Shown: positions 43,942 through 53,337 of the stretch, one piece after another | Numbering within the stretch: position 1 is the stretch's first letter | Layout of the letters: each line of letters begins with the position of its first letter | Origin: Phascolarctobacterium sp. | Lineage (GTDB): Bacteria; Bacillota; Negativicutes; Acidaminococcales; Acidaminococcaceae | DNA length: 64,000 nt | Direction: 5' to 3' | Assembly: GCA_003150755.1 (NCBI GenBank) | Contig: QAMT01000004.1 | Location: 372,001 to 436,000 of the forward strand | The notes under the pieces: generated by a model | The model's input: the letters and a program-made list of their open reading frames with translations, nothing else | Databases searched by the model: none | What the model was told of the DNA's origin: nothing | Program-made: the position numbers and the translations under genes

Positions 43942-46900
43942 ATGAAGGCTAAATATTGCATTATTCCCGATACAGCCAAGTTCTTTGAATTTTTAGCCGG
44001 ATTGTCCTTAACGGAGTCAGACCTTTTGCATACCCGCCTGATACGTCCGCTGAAAATTTTAATGGACGTTGAACAGGCGGAATGGGAAATTGAGTATAAG
44101 GCTGCTGCTCCGGTAGAAGAAAGGCTTACTTTGGCAGTGGCAGATAAACTGGCCGCTGCTTTTTCTTTGCACGGCGGTGTTAAATTTGTCTGCTGCAATG
44201 CAAATGTTAACGGCAAAGCTGCGGTTAACGCAAAGGCGGAAACAGAGGAGGTGTCCCTGCCTCCGGAACCGCCCGAAGAAACAGAAGTTATTGTAACAGA
44301 TTGCAGCGGGCAGCCAATACCGGACGAAATTCCGCTGCCGGAAGAACCGCCGCAGAACGATTTGGAAGGCTATAACTACGATGAGCCTGCGCCTTGCAGC
44401 AGTGAGGCCGATGCTGAGTTTGCCAAAGCGTATGAACTTTTGTATGGTAACGGAGGCAGCGGCAGCAAAAAAGGCGGCGACGTACTGTGGGGCAAAAGCA
44501 TTAAGGGAAAGCCGCGCCTGCTTGAAGATATTACGGAAGAAGAAAATAACATTGTTATTGAAGGCCAGTTTGTAAAATGCTTTGATAAGGACGGTGTGCT
44601 GACATCTTTTAACGAGCGTGAGCTGCGTACCGGGCGCGTAAAATTAAGTTTTAATTTAAGCGACGAAACCAACGGCATTTTTGTAAATATGTACTTTCAG
44701 TCGGTAGAAGAATGCCATAAATTCAAAGGCCTGATTAAGCCCGGCGTTTACCTGCGCATTATGGGCGATGCCAAGCGTGACCGTTTTTCGTTTGATGAAA
44801 TGGTTATCGAGCCCAAGGGCATTATGCTGATAGAAAAAGAAGAGCGCATGGATAATGCCGAGGTAAAAAGGGTTGAGCTGCATTGCCATACCAAAATGAG
44901 CAAGATGGACGCCCTGACCCCGATGGAGGACCTTGTAAAAAAAGCCATCAAATGGGGGCATAAGGCGCTTGCCATTACCGACCACGGCGTTGTGCAGGCT
45001 TTTCCGTTCTGCTACGATGCTGCCGAAGGCAGCGATTTGAAGTTAATCTTCGGCATGGAAGGGTATCTTATCAGCGACAGCGGCATAGAAGGCACTGATA
45101 TTGAGCCGACTGACAGCATTAAGCAGAAAAAAGGCAAAAAAACACAGCTTGACCATATTATAATTTTGGCTAAAAACGAAACCGGCCTGCGTAATTTGTA
45201 TAAACTTGTTACGCTTAGCCATTTAAAATATTACAACAGCCGTCCTTCGCGCCCGGCGCTGCCGCGTGCCATTATACAGGAACACCGCGACGGCCTTATT
45301 TTGGGCTCGGCGTGCGAGGCCGGTGAGCTTTACCGTGCTGTAAGGGCTGGTAAAAGTGACGAAGAGCTGATAAAAATAGCTTCGTTTTATGATTATCTGG
45401 AAATTCAGCCGCTGGGCAACAATATGTACATGGTGCGTGAAAATAAATGCACTGTTGATGATTTAAAGGCTTATAACCGTAAAATTTACGACCTTGGCAA
45501 GCAGATGGGCAAGATGACGGTAGCTACCTGCGATGTGCATTTTTTAAACCCGGAAGACAGCAAGTACCGCACAATTTTGCAGGGCGTGCAGAATTACCGT
45601 GATGCTGATGAGCAGCCTCCGCTTTATTACCGCACAACGGAAGAAATGCTGGCAGAATTTGAATATCTTGGCAAGGATATAGCTTACGAAGTTTGCGTAA
45701 CCAACCCGAATAAAATTGCCGATATGGTTGATAAAATTAAGCCTGTGCCGGACCGTGACCAGCTTTATTCGCCATCTATTCCGGGCGCGGTAGAAGCGCT
45801 GCCGAAAATGGTTTATGATAAGGCGCACGAATGGTACGGCGACGAACTGCCGGCAATAGTTGCTGAACGCATTAAAACCGAGCTTGATTCTATCATTAAC
45901 AACGGTTTTGCTATTTTGTACTACATTGCGCATAAATTGGTGCGTAAATCGCTGGACGACGGTTATCTGGTAGGCTCCAGGGGTTCGGTTGGTTCATCTT
46001 TGGTAGCTACGCTGATTGATATTACCGAAGTTAATCCGCTGGCGCCGCATTACCGCTGCCCCAATTGCCGTTACAGTGAATTTTTTACAAATAATGAATA
46101 TGCTTCCGGCTTTGACCTGCCGGAGAAAAACTGTCCGCACTGCGGCACGCCGATGTGGCGCGACGGGCACAACATTCCGTTTGCAGTATTCCTGGGATTC
46201 CACGGCGACAAAGTACCTGATATCGACCTTAATTTCTCCGGCGAATATCAGCCGGTGGCGCATAAATACACCGAAGAACTGTTCGGACGCGATAACGTCT
46301 GCCGCGCAGGTACAATATCAACCGTGGCCAGCAAAACGGCCTTCGGTTATGTGCGCAAATATTATGAAGAACGCGGGCTGACCAAGCACCCGGCCTTTAT
46401 GGCGGGCCTTGTTGACGGCATTGCCGGGCTGAAACGCACAACGGGCCAGCACCCGGGCGGCATTATGGTTGTGCCGCGCAATATGGATATTCACTACATT
46501 ACGCCGATGAACCATCCTGCCGATGAAAAAGACAGCACAACGGTAACGACACACTTCGATTACCATTCCATCAACGACAGGCTGGTTAAGCTTGATATAC
46601 TGGGCCACGATGACCCGACTGTTATCAAGCTGCTGGAAGAATTTACGCATATCAAGCCGACTAAAATTCCTATCGGCGATGAAGCGACGATGTCTATTTT
46701 CCGCAATACGGAAGCGCTCGGCGTAACGCCGGAGCAGATTAACAGTACGGTTGGCACTTATGGCATACCGGAGTTTGGCACGCGCTTTGTGCGCCAGATG
46801 GTTGAGGACGTACAGCCGAAAAACTTCGGACAGATAGTGCGCGTATCCGGTTACTCGCACGGTACGGACGTATGGCTGAACAACGCGCAGGATTTGATTA

Positions 46901-47649
46901 AAGAGGGCAAACCGCCTGAAGACACGATTGCCACGCGCGACGACGTTATGAATAACCTTATCGCCATGGGCGTAGAGCCGAGCCTGGCATTTAAAACCAT
47001 GGAATATGTGCGTAAGGGCAAGGCTGCCAAAAACGGCCTTGAGCCGAAAATGCTGGAAGCGATGAAAGCTGCCAACGTGCCGGAATGGTTTAAAAAATCG
47101 TGCGAAACGGTTAAATACCTGTTTCCGAAGGCTCACGCCATTGCCTATGTTTTAATGGCTTACCGCATTGCTTACTGCAAAGTGCATTACCCTAAGGCTT
47201 TTTATGCGGCTTATTTCAGCGTGCGCGCGCCTGAGTTTGACGCAACCTATATCGCCAAAGGCAAAGAATACATGAAAAAATTCATCAAAGATGTTTATGC
47301 CCAGGGCGGCAAAGCTAACAACAGGGATAAGGATACGGTAACGTATCTGGAACTGGCGGTAGAAATGATGGAACGCGGCTTTGAATTTGAGCCGATTGAT
47401 TTGTATAAATCGCACGCAACACGCTTTTTGCCGACAGAAAAAGGAGTGCGCATCCCCTTGGGCGCATTGAGCGGCATCGGTACGGCAGCGGCTTTAAGCA
47501 TCGACGAAGCCCGCAAAACCGGCGTACCGTTCATTTCGCAGGAGGATTTGCGCGTGCGTTCCAAAGTATCCAAAGCTGTAATTGATAAACTGGCCGAATA
47601 TGGCACGTTAAAAGACCTGCCGGAAAATGACCAGATAGATTTGTTTTAA
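43942..47649 (+). CDS. polC: DNA polymerase III PolC type, lacking the exonuclease insert
   Basis: Gram-positive-type replicative polymerase. Order in 1235 residues: N-terminal domain, acidic Pro-rich linker (~95-180), OB domain (~190-300), PHP domain starting ELHCHTKMS (His314/316) with ITDHGVV, HIIILA, GSACEAGELY and ATCDVHFL, then the polymerase core with a Cys4 zinc motif (CPNC...CPHC), catalytic PDIDLNFSGEYQ (~758-769), GTISTVASKTAFG and the C-terminal GTYGIPEFGTRFVRQM. Canonical PolC (~1440) has a DEDD exonuclease of ~180 residues inserted within PHP; here a ~25-residue linker (EGTDIEPTDSIKQKK...) occupies that position and no DxE motif is seen. Otherwise the enzyme looks intact. Confidence 0.95.
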   Translation: MKAKYCIIPDTAKFFEFLAGLSLTESDLLHTRLIRPLKILMDVEQAEWEIEYKAAAPVEERLTLAVADKLAAAFSLHGGVKFVCCNANVNGKAAVNAKAETEEVSLPPEPPEETEVIVTDCSGQPIPDEIPLPEEPPQNDLEGYNYDEPAPCSSEADAEFAKAYELLYGNGGSGSKKGGDVLWGKSIKGKPRLLEDITEEENNIVIEGQFVKCFDKDGVLTSFNERELRTGRVKLSFNLSDETNGIFVNMYFQSVEECHKFKGLIKPGVYLRIMGDAKRDRFSFDEMVIEPKGIMLIEKEERMDNAEVKRVELHCHTKMSKMDALTPMEDLVKKAIKWGHKALAITDHGVVQAFPFCYDAAEGSDLKLIFGMEGYLISDSGIEGTDIEPTDSIKQKKGKKTQLDHIIILAKNETGLRNLYKLVTLSHLKYYNSRPSRPALPRAIIQEHRDGLILGSACEAGELYRAVRAGKSDEELIKIASFYDYLEIQPLGNNMYMVRENKCTVDDLKAYNRKIYDLGKQMGKMTVATCDVHFLNPEDSKYRTILQGVQNYRDADEQPPLYYRTTEEMLAEFEYLGKDIAYEVCVTNPNKIADMVDKIKPVPDRDQLYSPSIPGAVEALPKMVYDKAHEWYGDELPAIVAERIKTELDSIINNGFAILYYIAHKLVRKSLDDGYLVGSRGSVGSSLVATLIDITEVNPLAPHYRCPNCRYSEFFTNNEYASGFDLPEKNCPHCGTPMWRDGHNIPFAVFLGFHGDKVPDIDLNFSGEYQPVAHKYTEELFGRDNVCRAGTISTVASKTAFGYVRKYYEERGLTKHPAFMAGLVDGIAGLKRTTGQHPGGIMVVPRNMDIHYITPMNHPADEKDSTTVTTHFDYHSINDRLVKLDILGHDDPTVIKLLEEFTHIKPTKIPIGDEATMSIFRNTEALGVTPEQINSTVGTYGIPEFGTRFVRQMVEDVQPKNFGQIVRVSGYSHGTDVWLNNAQDLIKEGKPPEDTIATRDDVMNNLIAMGVEPSLAFKTMEYVRKGKAAKNGLEPKMLEAMKAANVPEWFKKSCETVKYLFPKAHAIAYVLMAYRIAYCKVHYPKAFYAAYFSVRAPEFDATYIAKGKEYMKKFIKDVYAQGGKANNRDKDTVTYLELAVEMMERGFEFEPIDLYKSHATRFLPTEKGVRIPLGALSGIGTAAALSIDEARKTGVPFISQEDLRVRSKVSKAVIDKLAEYGTLKDLPENDQIDLF

Positions 47650-47661
47650 AGGAGGCTAACT

Positions 47662-48120
47662 ATGTTAGAAGCTGGAATGAAAGCTCCGGATTTTACGCTG
47701 GAGGATAAAGACGGTAATCAGGTATCGCTGCACGATTTTGCGGGCAAAAAAGTAGTTGTATATTTTTATCCGAAGGATTCTACGCCGGGCTGTACCCGCC
47801 AGGCCTGCGCCTTCCGCAACAATTACGGTGAATACAAGGCTATGGGCGTTGAAGTTATCGGCATCAGCAAGGACAGCGTAAAATCACACAGCAATTTTGC
47901 TGCCAAGCAGCAGCTGCCGTTTATTTTGTTAAGCGACCCGGAACGCCAGGCTATTGAAGCCTTTGGCGTATGGCAGGAAAAGAAAATGTACGGCAAGGTA
48001 AGCATGGGCGTTGTACGCAGCACGTTTATCATCGACGAAAACGGCGTAATAGAAAAGGTGTACAAAAAGGCCAAGCCTGATACCAATGCAGAGGAGATTT
48101 TGGCGTATTTAAAAGGCTGA
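47662..48120 (+). CDS. bcp: thioredoxin-dependent thiol peroxidase (Bcp/PrxQ)
   Basis: Cytosolic peroxiredoxin that detoxifies hydroperoxides. The 152-residue protein has the peroxidatic Cys44 and resolving Cys49 in DSTPGCTRQACAFRN, the atypical 2-Cys arrangement. RBS AAAGGAGG precedes the ATG. It is 12 bases after polC and ends before the rimP promoter. Confidence 0.95.
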   Translation: MLEAGMKAPDFTLEDKDGNQVSLHDFAGKKVVVYFYPKDSTPGCTRQACAFRNNYGEYKAMGVEVIGISKDSVKSHSNFAAKQQLPFILLSDPERQAIEAFGVWQEKKMYGKVSMGVVRSTFIIDENGVIEKVYKKAKPDTNAEEILAYLKG

Positions 48121-48144
48121 TTTGTTAATTTTAGTACAAAAAAC

Positions 48145-48173
48145 TTGTCAGCAGGCAAGTATAATGGTATAAT
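48145..48173 (+). promoter_or_regulatory. promoter of the rimP-nusA-infB operon
   Basis: TTGTCA (48145-48150), 17-base spacer, perfect TATAAT (48168-48173). Confidence 0.85.
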
Positions 48174-48200
48174 ATATTAAGAAAAATTATGACTTCTTTT

Positions 48201-48229
48201 GAGAGAGTGGGTATTTTACCCGCTCTTTC
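48201..48229 (+). promoter_or_regulatory. long hairpin in the rimP leader
   Basis: GAGAGAGTGGGTA / TACCCGCTCTTTC, 13 bp with two G-U pairs and a TTT loop, about 22 bases after the transcription start and 34 before rimP. It is followed by CTCTTATTGGGG, not a full T-run. Because nusA is in this operon, a NusA-responsive attenuator is plausible but only inferred. Confidence 0.55.
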
Positions 48230-48263
48230 CTCTTATTGGGGTAGGAAAAGCGGAGGTGAATAT

Positions 48264-48740
48264 ATGCAGAGTGCGGAAATTGAAAAACTGGTAAGTACCC
48301 TTGCGGAACAGATTTTGGAAGGTACGGGGATTTCGCTGGTTGATGTGGAATATGTACGCGAAAAAGACTGGTACCTGCGGATTTACATTGATAAACCCGG
48401 CGGGATTGAAATCGACGACTGCCAGATGGTCAGCGAAAAACTGACGGAAGTTCTGGATGAGCGCGACCCTATCAGGGATAAGTATTATCTGGAGGTTTCT
48501 TCACCGGGTATTGACCGTCCGTTGAAAAAGGACAAGGATTTTGAAGCCGCTTACGGCAACAAGGTGGATATTAAGTTTTTTGCGCCGTGGGAGAAGAACA
48601 AGGAAATCGTTGCTGTGCTGGTAGCTCACGATGATGCAACCATCAGCGCCAAACCGGTTATCAAAGGGCGCGAAAGCAAGAACCCTGTTGTGTTTGACAG
48701 AAAACTCATTGCAATGGTTAGGCCGCATATAGATTTTTAA
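48264..48740 (+). CDS. rimP: ribosome maturation factor RimP
   Basis: Needed for 30S subunit maturation. The ATG at 48264 follows GGAGGTG; upstream starts would translate through the leader hairpin. The 158-residue protein has LVDVEYVREKDWYLRIYID, IEIDDCQMVSEKL and YYLEVSSPGIDRPLKK. First gene of the rimP-nusA-rnpM-ylxQ-infB-rbfA run. Confidence 0.96.
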   Translation: MQSAEIEKLVSTLAEQILEGTGISLVDVEYVREKDWYLRIYIDKPGGIEIDDCQMVSEKLTEVLDERDPIRDKYYLEVSSPGIDRPLKKDKDFEAAYGNKVDIKFFAPWEKNKEIVAVLVAHDDATISAKPVIKGRESKNPVVFDRKLIAMVRPHIDF

Positions 48741-48762
48741 AATTTTAGGGGGAGTAAGAAAA

Positions 48763-49848
48763 GTGAACGCAGATTTTATTATGGCAGTGCAGGAATTAGG
48801 CAAGGAAAAGGGCATTGAACCTTCCGTGCTGTTTGAAGCCGTTGAAGAAGCGCTGGTAACTGCTTATAAAAAGAATTTCGGCAGCAACCAGAACGTGCGC
48901 GTTGATTTGAACAGGACAACCGGCGAATTGCACGTATATGCCCAAAAGCATGTTGTAGAAACGCCGGACGACAATGCTAATGAAATTTCTTTGGAAGATG
49001 CGCGCAAGATTGACCCGCGCTATGAACTTGATGATATTGTAGAACTTGAGGTAACGCCAAAAAACTTTGGCCGCATTGCTGCCCAGAACGCCAAACAGGT
49101 TGTTGTGCAGCGCATTCGCGAGGCTGAACGCGGCATGGTATTTGAAAAATACTATAACCGTGAAAACGACATTGTTACCGGCGTTATCCAGCGCATGGAA
49201 AACAGAAATGTTTATATCGACCTGGGCAAAGCAGAAGCAGTTCTGACGGTAGGCGAACAGATTCCGGGCGAAATTTACGAATACCACGACAGAATGAAAA
49301 CTTATATTTTAGAAGTGCGCAAAACCAGCAAAGGCCCGCAGATTATGGTTTCCAGAACTCATCCCGGACTTTTGAAACGCCTGTTTGAACTGGAAGTTCC
49401 GGAAATCCATGACGGTCTGGTAGAAATCAAATCCGTTGCTCGCGAACCGGGCATGCGTTCTAAAATTGCAGTTTATACCAAAGATGAAAACATTGACCCG
49501 GTAGGCGCCTGCGTAGGCCAGAAGGGTATGCGCGTACAGGCAATAGTCAACGAGCTGCGCGGTGAAAAAATCGATATTGTAAAATACAGTGAAGACCCGG
49601 CGCAGTATGTTGCCAACGCACTTTCCCCGGCTAAGGTTATCAGCACCGAAGTTTTGGAAAACGAAAAAATCTGCCGCGTGGTTGTGCCTGATTACCAGCT
49701 TTCGCTTGCTATCGGTAAGGAAGGCCAGAACGCACGCCTTGCAGCCAAACTGACCGGCTGGAAGATTGATATTAAGAGCGAAACCCAGAGCAAGGAAGAA
49801 CCTTTTGAGGCCGTCGGGGGTGAAACCGATGAAGCAGCAGAAGATTAA
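48763..49848 (+). CDS. nusA: transcription termination/antitermination protein NusA
   Basis: Binds RNA polymerase and modulates pausing, termination and antitermination. GTG start. The 361-residue protein has the N-terminal domain (SVLFEAVEEALVTAYKK), an S1 domain (~133-200), and two KH domains (SKIAVYTKDENIDPVGACVG and SLAIGKEGQNARLAAKLTG). No E. coli-type acidic C-terminal repeats, as usual outside Proteobacteria. The end overlaps rnpM by 20 bases. Confidence 0.97.
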   Translation: MNADFIMAVQELGKEKGIEPSVLFEAVEEALVTAYKKNFGSNQNVRVDLNRTTGELHVYAQKHVVETPDDNANEISLEDARKIDPRYELDDIVELEVTPKNFGRIAAQNAKQVVVQRIREAERGMVFEKYYNRENDIVTGVIQRMENRNVYIDLGKAEAVLTVGEQIPGEIYEYHDRMKTYILEVRKTSKGPQIMVSRTHPGLLKRLFELEVPEIHDGLVEIKSVAREPGMRSKIAVYTKDENIDPVGACVGQKGMRVQAIVNELRGEKIDIVKYSEDPAQYVANALSPAKVISTEVLENEKICRVVVPDYQLSLAIGKEGQNARLAAKLTGWKIDIKSETQSKEEPFEAVGGETDEAAED

Positions 49849-50107
49849 AAAAATACCGCAGCGTAAATGTGTAGGCTGCGGCGAAATGAAGGACAAAAAA
49901 GAGCTGCTGCGCATTGTGCGCTCGCCGGAAGGCGAAATAGCGCTGGATTTGACCGGTAAAAAATCCGGGCGCGGCGCGTATGTATGCCGCAGCAAAGAAT
50001 GTATCATCAAGGCCGTTAAGGAAAAACGCCTGGAACGCGCTTTGGAAAAACCGGTAAGCGAAGAAGTTTACGCAAAACTTTTGGAGGATTTGCCGGATGG
50101 ACAATAA
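49829..50107 (+). CDS. rnpM: RNase P modulator RnpM (YlxR, DUF448)
   Basis: RNA-binding protein reported in Bacillota to interact with RNase P RNA. The ATG at 49829 with GGGGGTG upstream gives a 92-residue product; it starts within the nusA end. Signature RKCVGCGEMKDKKELLRIVR with paired cysteines, then GRGAYVCRSKECI. It overlaps ylxQ by 11 bases. Confidence 0.93.
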   Translation: MKQQKIKKIPQRKCVGCGEMKDKKELLRIVRSPEGEIALDLTGKKSGRGAYVCRSKECIIKAVKEKRLERALEKPVSEEVYAKLLEDLPDGQ

Positions 50108-50402
50108 ACAGGTAGCATTTGCACTGGGGCTGGCGCAAAAAGCCGGTAAGGTTGCAAGCGGAGATTTTGCAGTGCGCAGCGCTTTAAACGGCGGCAAGGC
50201 AAAGCTGATGCTGATTGCCGGCGACGCTGCGGAAGCCTCGCGCAAGGAAATGGAATATCTTGCGGAAACGGCTAACGTAAAAACAGTAACCGGCCCTGCG
50301 CGTGCGGAAATCGGCGCAGCCATCGGCAAATCGCCGCGGACGGCGGTTGTAATTACAGATAATAATTTTGCAGTTATGATATATAACAAGTGCCACGACT
50401 AA
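50097..50402 (+). CDS. L7Ae-like ribosomal protein YlxQ
   Basis: A 101-residue L7Ae/L30e-fold RNA-binding protein: FALGLAQKAGKVASGDFAV, KLMLIAGDAAEASRKEM and AAIGKSPRTAVVITDNNFA fit the family, which binds kink-turn RNA. It sits in the conserved nusA-rnpM-ylxQ-infB order. Precise role in the bacterial ribosome is not settled. Confidence 0.92.
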   Translation: MDNKQVAFALGLAQKAGKVASGDFAVRSALNGGKAKLMLIAGDAAEASRKEMEYLAETANVKTVTGPARAEIGAAIGKSPRTAVVITDNNFAVMIYNKCHD

Positions 50403-50418
50403 GTTTGGAGGTGGATGA

Positions 50419-52965
50419 ATGGGTAAGCATAGAGTATATGAAATAGCCAAAGAACTTGGCAAAACCAATCAGGAAGTAATTGATGTTTTAGCCAAAAATA
50501 ACATTCAGGTAAAAAGTTTAAGTACGGTTGACGACGCTGCCAAAGATATGGTAGTGCGCGCATTTACCAAAAAGCCGGTTCAGCCGGAGAAAAAGCCTGC
50601 GCCGCAGCAAAAACCGCAGAACAACGCGCCTAAAGCTGCACCGGCTAAGGCCGATAATAAAGCCAATGCGCAAAAGCAGGCCAAACCCCAGGTACAGAAT
50701 CAGCCTAAGGCTGCTGTAAATAATAAACCGCAGCAGGATAACAGGCCGAAAAACCAGGGCAGCAAACCTATGAATGCGCATAACGACCAGCGTAATCAGA
50801 ACCAGAACAAAAACAACAATAATAACCAGAACCAAAGAAAAAATAATCAGCCTGCACAACAGCAGGGCAAGGGCAATCAGCAGGGGCAGCATAACAAAAA
50901 TAGCAACAAACCCAACCGCCCCCAGCGCCCGCAGGGAGGAATTTTTATCGGACCGCGCGGACAACAGGCCGGACAAGGCTCTCAGCAAAACCGCAATAAT
51001 TCTGCCCAGCAGAGCCATAACCGTTTTGACAACCAGAACCGTAACAGCAGCCAGCAGGGCGGCAAACAGCAATTTAATAAAAAACGCAATGATAAACCGC
51101 AGATTAAGGGCCAGTATGCAAGCCGCGACAGCCGCAACATGCACAGCCGCGACCATATGATGAAAAAACGCCCCAACAGCAACAAACAGCAGCAGCCGGT
51201 GCAGCAGGCTCCGGTTGTACGTCCGACCCGCGTTGAAGTAGGCGAAAGCATCAACGTAAAGGATTTTGCAAACCTTATCAAACGCGAGGTTAACGAGGTT
51301 ATCAAATCGCTGTTTATGCTTGGCGTAATGGTAACTATTAACCAGGACATTGATTTTGATACGGCAGAGCTTGTCGGCAGCGAATTTGACGTTGAAGTTG
51401 TACCGCTGCCGCCGGAAGAAGACCCGACGGAAATTCCGGAGGTTGAAGATGACCCGGCCAAACGTGTTCCGCGCCCGCCGGTTATTACCGTTATGGGCCA
51501 TGTAGACCACGGTAAGACCTCTCTTCTGGACGCTATCCGTAAATCCAACGTAACCAGCCGCGAAGCAGGCGGCATTACCCAGCACATCGGTGCATATATG
51601 GTAAACTACCAGGGTAAAAAGATTGTTTTCCTCGATACTCCGGGCCACGAAGCATTTACCGCAATGCGTGCCCGCGGTGCGCAGGTAACGGACGTTGCCA
51701 TTCTGGTAGTTGCAGCGGACGACGGCGTTATGCCGCAGACCGTTGAAGCAATTAACCACGCCAAAGCCGCTAAGGTGCCTATTATTGTTGCTATCAACAA
51801 AATGGACCGCCCGGGCGCAAACCCCGACCACGTTAAACAGCAGCTTGCAGAGCTGGAGCTGATTCCGGAAGATTGGGGCGGTGATACCATTATGGTTCCT
51901 GTTTCCGCACATCAGAAAACCGGTATTTCCGAACTGTTGGAAATGATTTTGCTGGTTGCCGAAATGCAGGAACTGAAAGCAAACCCGAACCTGCCGGCTC
52001 ACGGCACAATCATCGAAGCGCAGCTTGATAAAGGCCGCGGCCCTGTTGCCACCGTGTTGGTGCAGCGCGGTACTTTAAGCGTTGGCGATACCATTATCGC
52101 CGGTACGGCATACGGCAAGGTGCGTGCTATGATTAACGACCGCGGCGAAAAAGTTAAAAAAGCGCTGCCTTCTACCCCTGTCGAAGTGCTTGGCCTTAAC
52201 GAAGTGCCGATGGCAGGCGACATTTTAGACAGCACGGACGAAAAAACTGCCCGCAGCGTTGCCGAAAAACGCCTGGCAAAACGCCGCAGCGAAGAAATGC
52301 AGCAGACTGCCAAAGTATCCCTTGACGATATCTTCCAGCGTATTCAGGAAGGCGAACTGAAAGAACTGAACATCGTTGTTAAAGCAGACGTTCAGGGCAC
52401 GATTGAAGCGCTGAAAGCATCGCTTACCAAAATCAAAAACGATGAAGTTAAAGTTGTCGTTGTTCATTCCGGCGTAGGCTCCATTACCGAATCCGACGTA
52501 ATGCTGGCATCCGCCGCCAACGCGCTCATCATCGGCTTTAACGTCCGTCCGGATGCCAACGCGCGTAAGGCTGCCGAAACCGAAAAAGTTGACGTGCGCA
52601 CTTACAGGGTTATCTACGACGCAATCAACGATGTTGAAGCAGCTATCAAGGGCATGCTTGCTCCTAAATTTAAAGAAGTTATCCAGGGACGTGTTGAAGT
52701 ACGCCAGCTGATTACAATTTCCAAACTGCTGATTGCAGGCTGCTACGTGCTTGAAGGCAAGGTAACAAACTCCTCCAAAGTGCGCGTAGTACGCGACGGT
52801 ATTGTAGTACACGAAGGCGAAATCGACTCCCTGCGCAGATTTAAAGACGACGTTAAAGAAGTTGTGGCAGGCTTTGAATGTGGCATAACACTTGATAAAT
52901 TCCGCGACCTTAAAGAAGGGGACATTTTTGAAGTTTATTCCATGGAAGAAGTTGCCGCAGAATAA
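50419..52965 (+). CDS. infB: translation initiation factor IF-2
   Basis: GTPase that places initiator tRNA on the 30S subunit. 848 residues: an N-terminal IF2N domain (VYEIAKELGKTNQEVIDVLA), a very Asn/Gln/Lys-rich low-complexity linker (~55-265), a second IF2N domain, then the GTPase with VMGHVDHGKTSL, DTPGHEAF and INKMDRPGANPDH, and C-terminal domains ending CGITLDKFRDLKEGD. The linker composition (runs of Asn and Gln) is unusually polar but in frame throughout. RBS GGAGGTG. Confidence 0.98.
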   Translation: MGKHRVYEIAKELGKTNQEVIDVLAKNNIQVKSLSTVDDAAKDMVVRAFTKKPVQPEKKPAPQQKPQNNAPKAAPAKADNKANAQKQAKPQVQNQPKAAVNNKPQQDNRPKNQGSKPMNAHNDQRNQNQNKNNNNNQNQRKNNQPAQQQGKGNQQGQHNKNSNKPNRPQRPQGGIFIGPRGQQAGQGSQQNRNNSAQQSHNRFDNQNRNSSQQGGKQQFNKKRNDKPQIKGQYASRDSRNMHSRDHMMKKRPNSNKQQQPVQQAPVVRPTRVEVGESINVKDFANLIKREVNEVIKSLFMLGVMVTINQDIDFDTAELVGSEFDVEVVPLPPEEDPTEIPEVEDDPAKRVPRPPVITVMGHVDHGKTSLLDAIRKSNVTSREAGGITQHIGAYMVNYQGKKIVFLDTPGHEAFTAMRARGAQVTDVAILVVAADDGVMPQTVEAINHAKAAKVPIIVAINKMDRPGANPDHVKQQLAELELIPEDWGGDTIMVPVSAHQKTGISELLEMILLVAEMQELKANPNLPAHGTIIEAQLDKGRGPVATVLVQRGTLSVGDTIIAGTAYGKVRAMINDRGEKVKKALPSTPVEVLGLNEVPMAGDILDSTDEKTARSVAEKRLAKRRSEEMQQTAKVSLDDIFQRIQEGELKELNIVVKADVQGTIEALKASLTKIKNDEVKVVVVHSGVGSITESDVMLASAANALIIGFNVRPDANARKAAETEKVDVRTYRVIYDAINDVEAAIKGMLAPKFKEVIQGRVEVRQLITISKLLIAGCYVLEGKVTNSSKVRVVRDGIVVHEGEIDSLRRFKDDVKEVVAGFECGITLDKFRDLKEGDIFEVYSMEEVAAE

Positions 52966-52977
52966 CAGGTGCTTGTT

Positions 52978-53337
52978 ATGGCAAGATTAAGAGTAGAAAA
53001 ATTACAGGAAGCAATCAAGCAGGAAATCAGCAAGATTTTACTGCACGATATCAAAGACCCGCGCATTAAATTTGTTACCGTTACAGGCGTAGAACTGACT
53101 GACGATATCAGCCAGGCCAAAGTTTACGTAAGCCTGTACGGCAGCGAGGCGCAGCAGGAAGAAGCGTGGCAGGGGCTTAATAAGGCCGTTGGCTTTATGC
53201 GTACCGAAATCGCCAAAAGAATCAGGCTGCGTTTTGCGCCGGTGCTGATTTTCACCAAGGATACCTCCATGGAATACAGCGCGCATATCGAAGAATTGCT
53301 CAGAAAAATCAAACAAGAGGAAACCCCACATGAGTAA
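52978..53337 (+). CDS. rbfA: ribosome-binding factor A
   Basis: Assists late 16S rRNA processing. ATG 52978 with AGGTG upstream, 12 bases after infB. The 119-residue KH-like protein begins MARLRVEKLQEAIKQEISKI and has IKFVTVTGVELTDDISQAKVY and LRFAPVLIFTKDTSMEYSAHI. Its end overlaps nrnA by 8 bases. Confidence 0.95.
   Translation: MARLRVEKLQEAIKQEISKILLHDIKDPRIKFVTVTGVELTDDISQAKVYVSLYGSEAQQEEAWQGLNKAVGFMRTEIAKRIRLRFAPVLIFTKDTSMEYSAHIEELLRKIKQEETPHE

Noticed and set aside
50518..52002. 494-codon minus-strand frame opposite infB
   Set aside because: It is a shadow of the biased Asn/Gln/Lys codons of the IF-2 linker; no RBS, and the plus strand encodes a full IF-2.
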